NCBI GenBank assembly: GCA_026708115.1
Contig: JAPOVL010000046.1
Location: 248,001-312,000 of the forward strand
DNA from: Chloroflexota bacterium
GTDB lineage: Bacteria; Chloroflexota; Anaerolineae; Aggregatilineales; Phototrophicaceae
Length of the DNA stretch: 64,000 nt
Direction: 5' to 3'
How positions within the stretch are numbered: position 1 is the first letter of the stretch; the number at the start of each line of letters is the position of its first letter. The notes beneath the pieces were generated by a model. That model was not told the origin of the DNA. It did no database searches and saw nothing but the letters and a program-made list of their open reading frames with translations. The position numbers and the translations under genes are program-made. Below are positions 18,053 through 26,408 of the stretch, piece after piece.

Positions 18053-19195
18053 ATGACCTCAATTGACGAAACTCGCTTGTATGACAAAGTGCTCGGCTGT
18101 CTCTACGGCGGCGCTGTTGGCGATGCCATAGGCGCTCCCGCAGAGGGGCGCCTGCCCGCCGATATCCGGGCGCGCTACGGCTATATCACCGATTTCGTCG
18201 AGGGCTGGGACGGCCCGTCCGATATTGGCAAAGGCGACGGTCGCTACACCGACGATACCCACATGGTGCAGTTGCTCGCCCGCTGCTATATCGAAGAGGG
18301 CGATCATTTGGATGCCTATTCCTTCGCCCGGCGCATCGTCCCGCTGATCGCTGACGAAGATCGCTGGATCCCCGAACGCGGCCAACACATGAAATTGGTC
18401 GACCGCCTCTTTTACCCTGAAAAATGGCTGCTGATGCGCCTGCGCCTGGCCAATGCCGAGCCGCGGCAAGGCGGCATCGGCAACATGGTCAACTGCGGCG
18501 CCGCCATGTACGCGGCCCCGGTCGGCATCATCAACGCCGGCGACCCCGAAAATGCCTATCGCGAAGCGGTGGACGTCTTCAGCGCGCACCAGCAGAGCTT
18601 TGGCCTGGAAGCCGCAGCTGTCATGGCGACAGCGGTTGCGGCAGCCTTCAAGCCGTCCGCCACTGTCGATTCGATCATTGACGCTGTATTGTCCCTGGCG
18701 AAAGAAGGCACCCGCCAGGCGATCGAATCTGTGGTCGAGGCCGCGCGAGCGCGCAGCGACTGGAAACAAGCGATTCATCCCCTGCGCGACGCCATGCGAC
18801 CCTACGACACCGCCGCCGAAAACTTTAGAGCGCGAGGCAGGCCCGGTACCAATCACTGGATGCCCAGCCGCGAGCACAGCATTGAAGAGGTCCCGATTGC
18901 CCTCGCTTTCCTGGTGGTCACCGGCGGAGACTTCGAAGGCAGCATATTCGGCGGCACAAACTACGGGCGCGACAACGATTCGATAGCCGGCATGGCTGGC
19001 GCGATCGCCGGCGCGCTGCATGGCGCCGGGGTCATCCGCGACAACTGGATGGATCAAATCAACAGCGCTAATCGCATCAATCTGCGGCCGGTCGCGCGCG
19101 ACTTGACCGACTTGACGCTCAAGCTGCAGAAGCGACAAATTGACGCGGCCCAGTCAAGAAATGCGGATTTCAATGATTTGCTCATGCTCAATTGA
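18053..19195 (+). CDS. ADP-ribosylglycohydrolase family protein (short form)
   Basis: 380 residues from ATG 18053; an earlier ATG at 17948 lies in repeat sequence and was not used. The family's metal-site motifs are present: GAVGDAIGAPAEG near residues 20-32, GRYTDDTHM with the Thr-Asp-Asp triad at about 66-68, and GRDNDSIAGMAGAIAGALHG near the C-terminus in place of the usual G.DTD. Members cleave N- or O-glycosidic bonds of ADP-ribose or ribosyl-like groups with two Mg ions. It lies between a sugar importer and a second family member plus a PfkB kinase, so a catabolic role on an imported glycoside is more likely than protein de-ADP-ribosylation. Confidence 0.88.
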   Translation: MTSIDETRLYDKVLGCLYGGAVGDAIGAPAEGRLPADIRARYGYITDFVEGWDGPSDIGKGDGRYTDDTHMVQLLARCYIEEGDHLDAYSFARRIVPLIADEDRWIPERGQHMKLVDRLFYPEKWLLMRLRLANAEPRQGGIGNMVNCGAAMYAAPVGIINAGDPENAYREAVDVFSAHQQSFGLEAAAVMATAVAAAFKPSATVDSIIDAVLSLAKEGTRQAIESVVEAARARSDWKQAIHPLRDAMRPYDTAAENFRARGRPGTNHWMPSREHSIEEVPIALAFLVVTGGDFEGSIFGGTNYGRDNDSIAGMAGAIAGALHGAGVIRDNWMDQINSANRINLRPVARDLTDLTLKLQKRQIDAAQSRNADFNDLLMLN

Positions 19196-19207
19196 GGAGA
19201 ACAATTG

Positions 19208-21382
19208 ATGACTTTGCCAAATGATTATCTGGAACGGGTCTACGCCGGCGTGCTCGGCAAGTTGATCGGCGTTTATCTGGGCCGCCCCTTCGAAGGCTGG
19301 TCCTACGAAGCCATCACCGAGCACCTCGGCGAAATCAACTATTACGTGCACGACCGGCTCAACGTTCCCTTGATCGTCACCGATGATGATATTTCCGGCA
19401 CCTTCACCTTCGTCCGCGCCCTGGAAGATTACGCCTTCAATCGCGATCTCACCGCCGCGCAGATCGGACAGACCTGGCTCAATTATCTGGTCGAAGAACA
19501 GACGGTGCTCTGGTGGGGCGGCATGGGCAATTCCACCGAACACACGGCCTATTTGCGGCTGAAACAGGGCTACGAACCGCCTCTCAGCGGCTCGGTGGAG
19601 CTAAACGGCAAAGTGGTCGCCGAGCAAATTGGCTCTCAGATTTTCATTGATGGCTGGGCCATGGTGGCCCCGGGGGATCCCGAATTCGCCGCCGACCTGG
19701 CCGGGCGCGCCGCCTGCGTCAGCCACGGCGGCGAAGCCATCTACGGCGCGCAGTGCCTGGCGGCCATGGAAGCGGCTGCCTTTGTCGAGTCCGATATCAA
19801 CAAGCTCATTGATACCGGCCTCTCCGTGATTCCCGACGATTCCATCATTTATTATATGATCAACGATATCCGCGAGTGGCACGCCAAAGAGCCGGACTGG
19901 CGCAAAGGTCGCGAACTGCTGGCGGAACGCTATGGCTATCACATCTACGGCGGCAACTGCCACATGGTCCCCAACCACGGGCTGATCGTATTCTCGATGC
20001 TCTATGGCGATGACGATTTCCAGCGCACCCTGATGATCGTCAATACCTGCGGCTGGGATACCGACTGCAATTCCGGCAATGTCGGCTGCCTGATGGGCAT
20101 CAAGGACGGCTTGGCCGGCTTGGAAACCGGACCCGATTTTCGCGGGCCGGTGGCCGACCGCATGTATATTCCCACCGCCGATGGGGGCAATGCTATCACC
20201 GATGCCGCCACACAAACCCTGCGCCTGGTGAATACGGGTCGCGCGCTGCAAGGCCTGGCGCCAATCGCGCCCAAAAACGGCGCGCGCTACCACTTCGACT
20301 TGCCCGGCTCCGTACAGGGCTTTATGAATGATGAGGCGATCGACTCGCGCCATGTCTGCGCCATCAGCAACGTACATGCCCCCGATCTGAGCTTAAACGG
20401 CGAGCGCCTGCTGGCGCTGGATTTCGCCGGTTTGGCGCCCGGCCGCGTCGGACGCGTCGAGACTGCCACCTTTGTGCCCTCCCTGGAAGTCAATAAGCAC
20501 TTTGAGGGCCCAGGCTATAGCCTGATGGCCAGTCCCAGGCTCTCTCCGGGCCAGACCATCCGCGCGCGCCTTCTTGCCGCCGACGAGAATGACACTGAGG
20601 TTGAGGTCTCGCTGCATGTCCAGCACTACGATCGCGACGACAATCTCGTCGTCTTGACCGGCTCGGGCGATCGTTTTTCCGCGGGGCAGTCGGCTGAACT
20701 CGTCTGGCAAGTGCCGGATCTGGAAGGCTATCCCATCGCCAAGGTCGGCCTTCAGATCAGCGGCGGAGGTGGCGCCAGTGGGCGCGTCTATCTCGATTGG
20801 CTGACCTGGGACGGCGCGCCCAACGTCCGCCTGAAACGCCCCCACGCGCGGAATTTCGCCCGCTGGGACCGCAAGCTGGGCGGCATGATGTGGAAGCGCG
20901 CCTGGGTCAACGGGCTCGACGCCGCAAAGGGCAAAATGGTATTTCTCGACTTTTATCCCGAAACCTATCGGCTGATCCAGAACGAGGGGCGCGGGCTGAT
21001 GATGACCGGCTGCCGCGACTGGACCGACTATCAAGTCAGCGCCAAGATGACGCCGCATATGTGCAAGGCCGGCGGCTTGGGCGCGCGCGTCCAGGGCATG
21101 AAGCGCCACTACGCCCTGCTCTGCGACCAAGAGCATACGCGCCTGGTTTCTACCTGCGAAGGCAAGGACACCGTACTGGCGCAAGCCAACGAGGGCTGGA
21201 CCTTTGGAGACGAACACCAACTCACGCTCAAGGTCGAAGGCAATACCTTGGCCGGCTACGTTAATGGCCAGTTGCGCGTCAAAGCCGAAGATCCCGACGC
21301 GCGCTTCAGCGGCGGCGGCATCGCCCTCATCGCCGAAGAGGGCAGGATCGGCTGCGAAGATGTCGAGGTGCGGCCCGTCTAG
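19208..21382 (+). CDS. ADP-ribosylglycohydrolase family protein with C-terminal beta-sandwich domains
   Basis: 724 residues from ATG 19208 (GAGGAG upstream; TTG 19205 is also in frame). The N-terminal 350 residues are an ADP-ribosylglycohydrolase fold: VLGKLIGVYLGRPFEGW stands where GDAxG is expected, VTDDDIS supplies the acidic triad, and NTCGWDTDCNSGNVG is the C-terminal metal motif. Residues 370-550 look like a carbohydrate-binding type beta domain, and the last 170 residues (DWTDYQVSAKMTPH, TLKVEGNTLAGYVNGQLR, GGIALIAEEGRIGCEDVEV) resemble a concanavalin/LamG-like sandwich. No signal peptide is visible. The large accessory part suggests action on a bulky sugar substrate. Confidence 0.85.
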   Translation: MTLPNDYLERVYAGVLGKLIGVYLGRPFEGWSYEAITEHLGEINYYVHDRLNVPLIVTDDDISGTFTFVRALEDYAFNRDLTAAQIGQTWLNYLVEEQTVLWWGGMGNSTEHTAYLRLKQGYEPPLSGSVELNGKVVAEQIGSQIFIDGWAMVAPGDPEFAADLAGRAACVSHGGEAIYGAQCLAAMEAAAFVESDINKLIDTGLSVIPDDSIIYYMINDIREWHAKEPDWRKGRELLAERYGYHIYGGNCHMVPNHGLIVFSMLYGDDDFQRTLMIVNTCGWDTDCNSGNVGCLMGIKDGLAGLETGPDFRGPVADRMYIPTADGGNAITDAATQTLRLVNTGRALQGLAPIAPKNGARYHFDLPGSVQGFMNDEAIDSRHVCAISNVHAPDLSLNGERLLALDFAGLAPGRVGRVETATFVPSLEVNKHFEGPGYSLMASPRLSPGQTIRARLLAADENDTEVEVSLHVQHYDRDDNLVVLTGSGDRFSAGQSAELVWQVPDLEGYPIAKVGLQISGGGGASGRVYLDWLTWDGAPNVRLKRPHARNFARWDRKLGGMMWKRAWVNGLDAAKGKMVFLDFYPETYRLIQNEGRGLMMTGCRDWTDYQVSAKMTPHMCKAGGLGARVQGMKRHYALLCDQEHTRLVSTCEGKDTVLAQANEGWTFGDEHQLTLKVEGNTLAGYVNGQLRVKAEDPDARFSGGGIALIAEEGRIGCEDVEVRPV

Positions 21383-21426
21383 GCGCGATCGCGCATACAA
21401 AGCCCGTAGAAACTGCGAACTATGTT

Positions 21427-21448
21427 AGGGGCGACCAGCGGGTCGCCC
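21427..21448. repeat. short GGGCGA hairpin repeat (family 2, copy 4)
   Basis: GGGCGACC / GGTCGCCC stem around AGCG, preceded by GTTAG. It lies within the 82-base gap before the PfkB kinase. Confidence 0.6.
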
Positions 21449-21464
21449 TTCAAGTATCAAATCC

Positions 21465-22358
21465 ATGACCCAGCCACGCATCCTCAGCTATGGGGAAATT
21501 GACCTCGATATCTATCTCAAACTTGACCGCTTGCCCACGTTGAACCGCGCCGGCAACACCCGGGACGAATTTGAAAACGTGGGCGGCGCTGCGGCCAACA
21601 GCGCCATGTGGCTGGCCAATTGGGGCATCGCTACGCGGCTGCTGGGCCACGATCTCGGCGACGACCGCGCCGGCGATACGGTCCGGCGCTTGCTTGGCGC
21701 GCTGGACCATCTGGATACGCGTTATATCGCCTGCCATGCCGGCTATCGTACGCCGCGCTGCCAATGCCTGGTCACGCCGGATGGCGAACGCAGCTTCATC
21801 ATGCACTGGCTCGACGAATTGCGCGTCACCCAGCTGGAAGCGCCCCTGCTGCAGGGCATCGAGTGGCTCAACCTCGATATGTCGGGCCCGCTGGCGCCGC
21901 GCTTGCGCGCCGCTCGGCTGGCCGCCGCCCGCGGCATTCCCGTGCTCATCAATGACATCTACGCGACCGACCACGCCCTGCTGCCCTATATCGATGTGCT
22001 GGTCATATCCGCTTCGATCGCGCGGGACAAAGCGCCGGGCAGCGAGCCCCTGGCGCTCGCGCGGCAGCTGCAGGAAGCCGGCGATTGCCACGTCATCATC
22101 ACCGACGCGGCGGCGCCAGCCACCCTGCTGCTGAGAGCGGGTCAAATGTGCCAGATCCAACCGCCGGCAGTGACCGCCCTTGATACCACCGGCGCCGGCG
22201 ACACCTTTAAAGCTGGCTTGCTCTATGGCTTGCTGAAGGACCTGCCGCTGCCCGAAGCGGCGCGCTGGGGTTGTGCCGCCGCAAGTCTGATGTGCCGATT
22301 CCCCGGCACCACCCGCCATTTGGCGCATCTCGACGCCGTCGCGGAATACCTGCCCTAG
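21465..22358 (+). CDS. PfkB family carbohydrate kinase
   Basis: 297 residues, usual ribokinase length. N-terminal GEIDLDIYLKLDRLP and NVGGAAANSAMWLANWG (substrate-binding GG motif), and the C-terminal PfkB signature DTTGAGDTFKAGLLYG with the catalytic Asp at about residue 245. It phosphorylates a sugar or nucleoside with ATP in the cytoplasm. The position after a sugar importer and two ADP-ribosylglycohydrolase-family proteins suggests it phosphorylates the released sugar, plausibly ribose-like. There is no clear ribosome site before ATG 21465. Sugar specificity cannot be read from the sequence. Confidence 0.92.
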   Translation: MTQPRILSYGEIDLDIYLKLDRLPTLNRAGNTRDEFENVGGAAANSAMWLANWGIATRLLGHDLGDDRAGDTVRRLLGALDHLDTRYIACHAGYRTPRCQCLVTPDGERSFIMHWLDELRVTQLEAPLLQGIEWLNLDMSGPLAPRLRAARLAAARGIPVLINDIYATDHALLPYIDVLVISASIARDKAPGSEPLALARQLQEAGDCHVIITDAAAPATLLLRAGQMCQIQPPAVTALDTTGAGDTFKAGLLYGLLKDLPLPEAARWGCAAASLMCRFPGTTRHLAHLDAVAEYLP

Positions 22359-22419
22359 AATTGGCTCTTGCCCGCCCCGCGTCTTGCCTGGATGATACTC
22401 CTCGGGAAAGGCAAAGGAA

Positions 22420-23937
22420 ATGTTCCTCGATACGCTGGCGCAGCATTATAAATACCGTAAGGGAAAGACCGCAATCGAGTTGATCGGCGATGCCGAACGG
22501 CTACAGATAACCTATGCTCAGTTGGCAAGGCATGTCAACCGCACAGCGGAATACTTGTTGTCACTGGGCGTGAAACGCGGGGACCGGGTGGCCGCGCAAT
22601 TGCCCAAGTCGCTGCCTTTCATTTATTTTCACCTGGCGGCCATGCAGGTCGGCGCGATTTTCTTGCCGCTCAACCCGGCTTATCCTGAAGCCGAACTGCG
22701 CTATTTTTTGGAGGACTCCGGCGCAAGCGTCTTCATCGCCGATGCCAAGGACACGACGGTGATCAATGCCTTGACCGACGAATTGCCCGATCACCGTAAA
22801 ACGTCTTTCATCTATCAGCCGGAGCGCAGCGGCGCAAACTGGCTGGAAGACAGGTCGTCCAGCCCCGGACAGCCGCTGCCCAGCGATCCGGGCCAGACTG
22901 CCATGATGCTTTATACCAGTGGCACGACCAGCCGCCCCAAAGGCGCGCGGATCACACATGGCAACCTGACCGCCAACATCGCCGCCCTGCACCAAGCCTG
23001 GGGCTGGCGCGAGGATGATGTGCTCCTGCATGTCTTGCCGATCTTTCATGTGCACGGCCTGGTGGTAGCGCTGCCCGGCGCGCTGCATGCCGGGGCCACC
23101 GCCGTGCTCACGACATCCTTCGACGCGGCGTCGACCTTGGATTTGCTGGCATCCGGACGCTTCAGCGTCTTCATGGCTGTGCCGACTATGCACCGGCGCT
23201 TGTATCAAGTGGCGGGCGAGAAACGCTACGACCTCAGCAAGATGCGACTCTTGACATCAGGCTCCGACCGTCTGCCCGATGACCTGTTTTTTGGCTATCA
23301 GCGCACCTTCAATGTCACCTTGCTGGAGCGTTATGGCATGACGGAGACGGGCATGAACCTGTCCAATCCGCTGCGCGGGGAGCGGCGTGTTGGCGCGGTG
23401 GGCAGGCCCTTGCCCGGCGTATCGGCGCGTATTGTCGACCCCGGGAGCGGCGCCGTCTGCCCGGATGATCAAGTCGGAGAATTGCAAATCAAGGGTGATC
23501 ACGTCTTCGCCGGCTACTGGAGACAGCCGGACAAAACCGCGGAGGCATTCACCGACGATGGCTGGCTGCGGACGGGCGACCTGGCCCTGCGCGAGCCGGA
23601 TGGCTATTACACGCTCAAAGGACGAGCCAAGGATCTGATTATCAGCGGCGGCCTGAATATCTACCCGCCTGAAGTTGAGTTGGCGCTGATGGAGCATGAG
23701 GCGATAGCCGCCTGCGCAGTGATTGGCTGCCCGGATCAAGAATGGGGCGAACAAGTGGTCGCGGTCCTTGTGCCGCGGGCGGGCGAAGCGATAGACAGCG
23801 CCGAAATCATCAATTATTGTCGCCATAAGCTGGCGGCTTACAAGGCGCCGCGCCGCGTTCTAGTTGTTGACGAATTGCCTAGCAACGCGCTGGGTAAAGT
23901 ACAGAAAGCGACACTGCGCGAGCGCTGCTGTTCCTAG
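22420..23937 (+). CDS. acyl-CoA synthetase, malonyl-CoA synthetase-like (AMP-forming)
   Basis: 505 residues, the length of MatB-type ligases. The P-loop A3 motif is MLYTSGTTSRPKGARITHGN; A5 is ERYGMTETGMNLSNP, where the MNLSNP extension resembles malonyl-CoA synthetases (MNTSNP); A7/A8 are GWLRTGDLALREPDGYYTLK and GRAKDLIISGGLNIYPPEVE; the catalytic Lys is in NALGKVQKATLR. It activates a carboxylic acid through an acyl-adenylate and transfers it to CoA. Malonate or a methylmalonate-like acid is the best guess. It begins 61 bases after the PfkB gene. Confidence 0.85.
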   Translation: MFLDTLAQHYKYRKGKTAIELIGDAERLQITYAQLARHVNRTAEYLLSLGVKRGDRVAAQLPKSLPFIYFHLAAMQVGAIFLPLNPAYPEAELRYFLEDSGASVFIADAKDTTVINALTDELPDHRKTSFIYQPERSGANWLEDRSSSPGQPLPSDPGQTAMMLYTSGTTSRPKGARITHGNLTANIAALHQAWGWREDDVLLHVLPIFHVHGLVVALPGALHAGATAVLTTSFDAASTLDLLASGRFSVFMAVPTMHRRLYQVAGEKRYDLSKMRLLTSGSDRLPDDLFFGYQRTFNVTLLERYGMTETGMNLSNPLRGERRVGAVGRPLPGVSARIVDPGSGAVCPDDQVGELQIKGDHVFAGYWRQPDKTAEAFTDDGWLRTGDLALREPDGYYTLKGRAKDLIISGGLNIYPPEVELALMEHEAIAACAVIGCPDQEWGEQVVAVLVPRAGEAIDSAEIINYCRHKLAAYKAPRRVLVVDELPSNALGKVQKATLRERCCS

Positions 23938-23958
23938 CGAGATTCGCCCACCGTCTGC

Positions 23959-24495
23959 TTACCCCGCCCATTTGAACGCTTTGCGGATCCGCCGGACGCG
24001 CGCCCGCACGGACGCGGCGTCTTCTTGGTCCGCTGCCGCCAGCAAAGCGAGCGCCTGGCCACGATAGGACAGATGTTGATCGGCGATGACGGCCAGACCG
24101 TAGTAGGACCAGGCGCGGATGAATTTGTTGGCGTCCTTCGTCTGAGCGATGAGCGCGGACCACAATGGCTCGGCGCGCCTTGCTGGAACGGTCAAGTCCC
24201 CCATCATTTGCATGACATGCAGGCGCGCTTCCCAGTGACCGCCGGTTATCAAGACGTTCAGCGCTTGCTCCGTCTGCCGGTGGGATAGCGCCGCCCCGGC
24301 GCTCGCATAACGCCGCAGCAACCAGGACGCGGCGCTCTGAACGCGGCCGTCCCCGCTGCCGACGAAATCGCAGAGCGCCTGCAAGACTGCCGTGGAAGGG
24401 TCGATCTCTGCGGCGATGGACTCCAGGCCCTCGCTGCCTTTACCGTCATGCTCGGCGATTGCCGCCGCGACGCGTCCGGCGTCTTCGCTGCTCAT
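23959..24495 (-). CDS. HEAT-repeat-like alpha-helical protein
   Basis: 178 residues with no membrane segment. Paired amphipathic helices of about 35-40 residues repeat through the chain (for example TAVLQALCDFVGSGDGRVQS, then ALNVLITGGHWEARLHVMQM, then KDANKFIRAWSYYGLAVIAD), which is the layout of HEAT or DNA-alkylation-repeat proteins. No catalytic residues are evident. Its start overlaps the stop of the DUF1801 protein as ATGA, so the two are coupled and probably act in the same process. Function unknown. Confidence 0.72.
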   Translation of the reverse strand: MSSEDAGRVAAAIAEHDGKGSEGLESIAAEIDPSTAVLQALCDFVGSGDGRVQSAASWLLRRYASAGAALSHRQTEQALNVLITGGHWEARLHVMQMMGDLTVPARRAEPLWSALIAQTKDANKFIRAWSYYGLAVIADQHLSYRGQALALLAAADQEDAASVRARVRRIRKAFKWAG

Positions 24496-24893
24496 TCCAG
24501 TTTGGGCAGGTGAGTGCTGGCCCGCTCGACGAGTTCGCGGACGGCGGGCTGCCGCAATTGCTCGGCGCTGCGAATCTTGATATGGCGCAACTCCTTGCCC
24601 GCGCCTTCCAGCAAGTTCTGCGGATCGGGCAAGTCCGCGCCGTAGAAGAAACCCAGGTTCAGGTGCTTCTTGAAAGGCGCGAGATAGCAGAAGTGCTCAG
24701 ACATTTTCTTAGGACCGACGCCATAGCCGGCGATCTTCTGCCGGGCCCAGGGCACTTCGGTGATGCCCGGCATGACATCGGCCAGCAGAGCGCGCGCCTC
24801 GCGGGCAAGCGCCTGGATTTCGGGACTAGCGGCAGCGATGACTGCTTCAAAGTTGCCGTTGCCAGCCATGGTTTTGATCTTGAGTTCGGGCAT
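24492..24893 (-). CDS. DUF1801 (YdhG/iron-chaperone-like) protein
   Basis: 133 residues from ATG 24893, chosen because GAGGACAGAC precedes it; ATG 24917 is a longer alternative. The pattern ALLADVMPGITEVPWARQKI, then YGVGPKKMSEHFCYLAPFKK, then HLNLGFFYGADLPDPQNLLE and GKELRHIKI is that of the DUF1801 fold, which is related to frataxin-like small proteins. No enzymatic activity is established for the family. It is coupled by an ATGA overlap to the HEAT-like gene. Confidence 0.85.
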   Translation of the reverse strand: MPELKIKTMAGNGNFEAVIAAASPEIQALAREARALLADVMPGITEVPWARQKIAGYGVGPKKMSEHFCYLAPFKKHLNLGFFYGADLPDPQNLLEGAGKELRHIKIRSAEQLRQPAVRELVERASTHLPKLE

Positions 24894-25048
24894 GTCTGTC
24901 CTCGCGCACGGGTTCATGTCTCGTCATTTTACCTGGGCGTCGCGACTGCCGTCAATTTGTCGCTGTCGTCGGATCGCCGCATGTACATCCAATGCGCTTG
25001 AGCGTCTGCCAAGGGATTTACAATATCCCTGCCAAAACTGGCCGGTTT

Positions 25049-25075
25049 GTAGGAGCGTTCCAACGAAACGCCCAC
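25049..25075. repeat. variant short hairpin repeat (family 2-like)
   Basis: GTAGGAGCGTTCCAACGAAA then CGCCCAC. GCGTT / AACGC arms and the leading GTAGG resemble the GGGCGA family in layout but with different arms. Confidence 0.4.
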
Positions 25076-25091
25076 GAAACATATTCCGCAG

Positions 25092-25135
25092 CTGTTTTCC
25101 TCTGTGCGCTCTGTGCCCGCTGTGGTTAAATACCA
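25092..25135. repeat. CTCTGTGCC-type repeat (family 4, copy 2)
   Basis: CCTCTGTGCGCTCTGTGCCC followed by GCTGTGGTTAAAT; same orientation as the copy at 1391-1436. Confidence 0.6.
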
Positions 25136-25171
25136 GTCTTACCAGCAACAACGAAACAGAAAGCGGCGAAC

Positions 25172-26353
25172 ATGACCACCGACAGCTTGCTGCAATGGCG
25201 GGACGAATTTCCGATTCTCGACCGCTGCAATTATCTCATCAGCAATTCCCTGGGCGCTATGCCGCGCGGCGTCTATGACAGCCTGCGCTTCTACGCCGAT
25301 ACCTGGGCCGAGCAGGGCGTGTCGGCCTGGGGCAGCGGCTGGTTCGAGTTGCCGGCGACGGTCGGGGACAAGATCGCGCCTCTGATGGGCGCCGCGCCGG
25401 ATACTGTTCTGGTGCACCAGAACGCCAGCATCGCCAACAGCATTCTCTTTGGGGGTATGGATTTCAGCGACCCCGGGCGCGATAAAGTCGTCATCACCGA
25501 ACTGGATTTCCCCAGCGATGTTTATGTGCTGCGGCGTTGGTTGCCAGCGCACGTGCGAGTCCACATGGTCAAATCTCCCGACGGCATCACAATTGACACG
25601 GAAGAATTGCTGGACGCCATCGACGAACGCACGCGGCTGGTCAGCGTTTCGCATGTGCTCTTCCGCAGCGCCTACATCATGCCGGCGCGGGACATCGTCG
25701 CCAAGGCGCACAGCGTCGGCGCCCAAGTGGTTTTCAACGGCTATCACAGCGTCGGCGTCATCCCGGTTGAAGTCGCTGAATGGGAGGTCGACTTCTATAT
25801 CGGCGGCGTGCTCAAGTGGCTCTGCGGCGGGCCCGGCGGCGTCTTCATGTACGCCCGTCCCGATCTGCTGCCCAGCCTGCATCCCAAGGTGACGGGATGG
25901 TTCGCGCATCGCAGCCCTTTCTCCTTCGATGTCGAAAAGCTGGAATTGCGTGAGGATGCCTACCGCCTGATGAACGGCACGCCCGGCATCGCCTCGCTGC
26001 ACGCGGTGCAACCCGGCGTCGATATCATCGCGAAAATCGGCGTGCCCGCCATCCGCGCGAAGTCAATGCGGCAGACGGCGCTGATCATTGAACTGGCGGA
26101 TGAGCTAGGTTATGAGGTTGTCTCGCCTCGCGACGCCGCGCAACGGGCAGGCACGGTCACGGTGAATCCGCCGCATGCCTATGAGCTGTCCTGCGAATTG
26201 CTGGCGCGGGATATCAAGGTCGATTTTCGACCCAAGGCCGGCATTCGCATCGCGCCGCATTTTTACAATTCGGATGCGGAGATAGAGGCGGCGATGTCGG
26301 CGATCGCCGAGATCCTCGCCGATGGCAGTTGGCGGCGGCATCTGCAAGTCTAA
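25172..26353 (+). CDS. class V aminotransferase/kynureninase-like PLP enzyme
   Basis: 393 residues. Fold type I: NYLISNSLGAMPRGVYD at the start, VLVHQNASIANSILFGG (phosphate-binding region), and the Schiff-base Lys215 in GGVLKWLCGGPGG, as in kynureninase (HKWL.GGPG). The residue that normally is an Asp bonding the pyridine nitrogen (D.aHs.G) is Asn189 in FNGYHSVG, which is unusual. Members desulfurate cysteine, hydrolyse kynurenine or transaminate. The reaction here is not determined, and the Asn may signal changed chemistry. It precedes an LLM flavin enzyme on the same strand. Confidence 0.85.
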   Translation: MTTDSLLQWRDEFPILDRCNYLISNSLGAMPRGVYDSLRFYADTWAEQGVSAWGSGWFELPATVGDKIAPLMGAAPDTVLVHQNASIANSILFGGMDFSDPGRDKVVITELDFPSDVYVLRRWLPAHVRVHMVKSPDGITIDTEELLDAIDERTRLVSVSHVLFRSAYIMPARDIVAKAHSVGAQVVFNGYHSVGVIPVEVAEWEVDFYIGGVLKWLCGGPGGVFMYARPDLLPSLHPKVTGWFAHRSPFSFDVEKLELREDAYRLMNGTPGIASLHAVQPGVDIIAKIGVPAIRAKSMRQTALIIELADELGYEVVSPRDAAQRAGTVTVNPPHAYELSCELLARDIKVDFRPKAGIRIAPHFYNSDAEIEAAMSAIAEILADGSWRRHLQV

Positions 26354-26408
26354 TGCCCGGCGACTCCCAGTATCGCTAGTGGCAGCAAACAGACGTAGGA
26401 GAACAACA

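Noticed and set aside
18059..19138. 359-residue open frame on the minus strand
   Set aside because: Antisense of the ADP-ribosylglycohydrolase gene.
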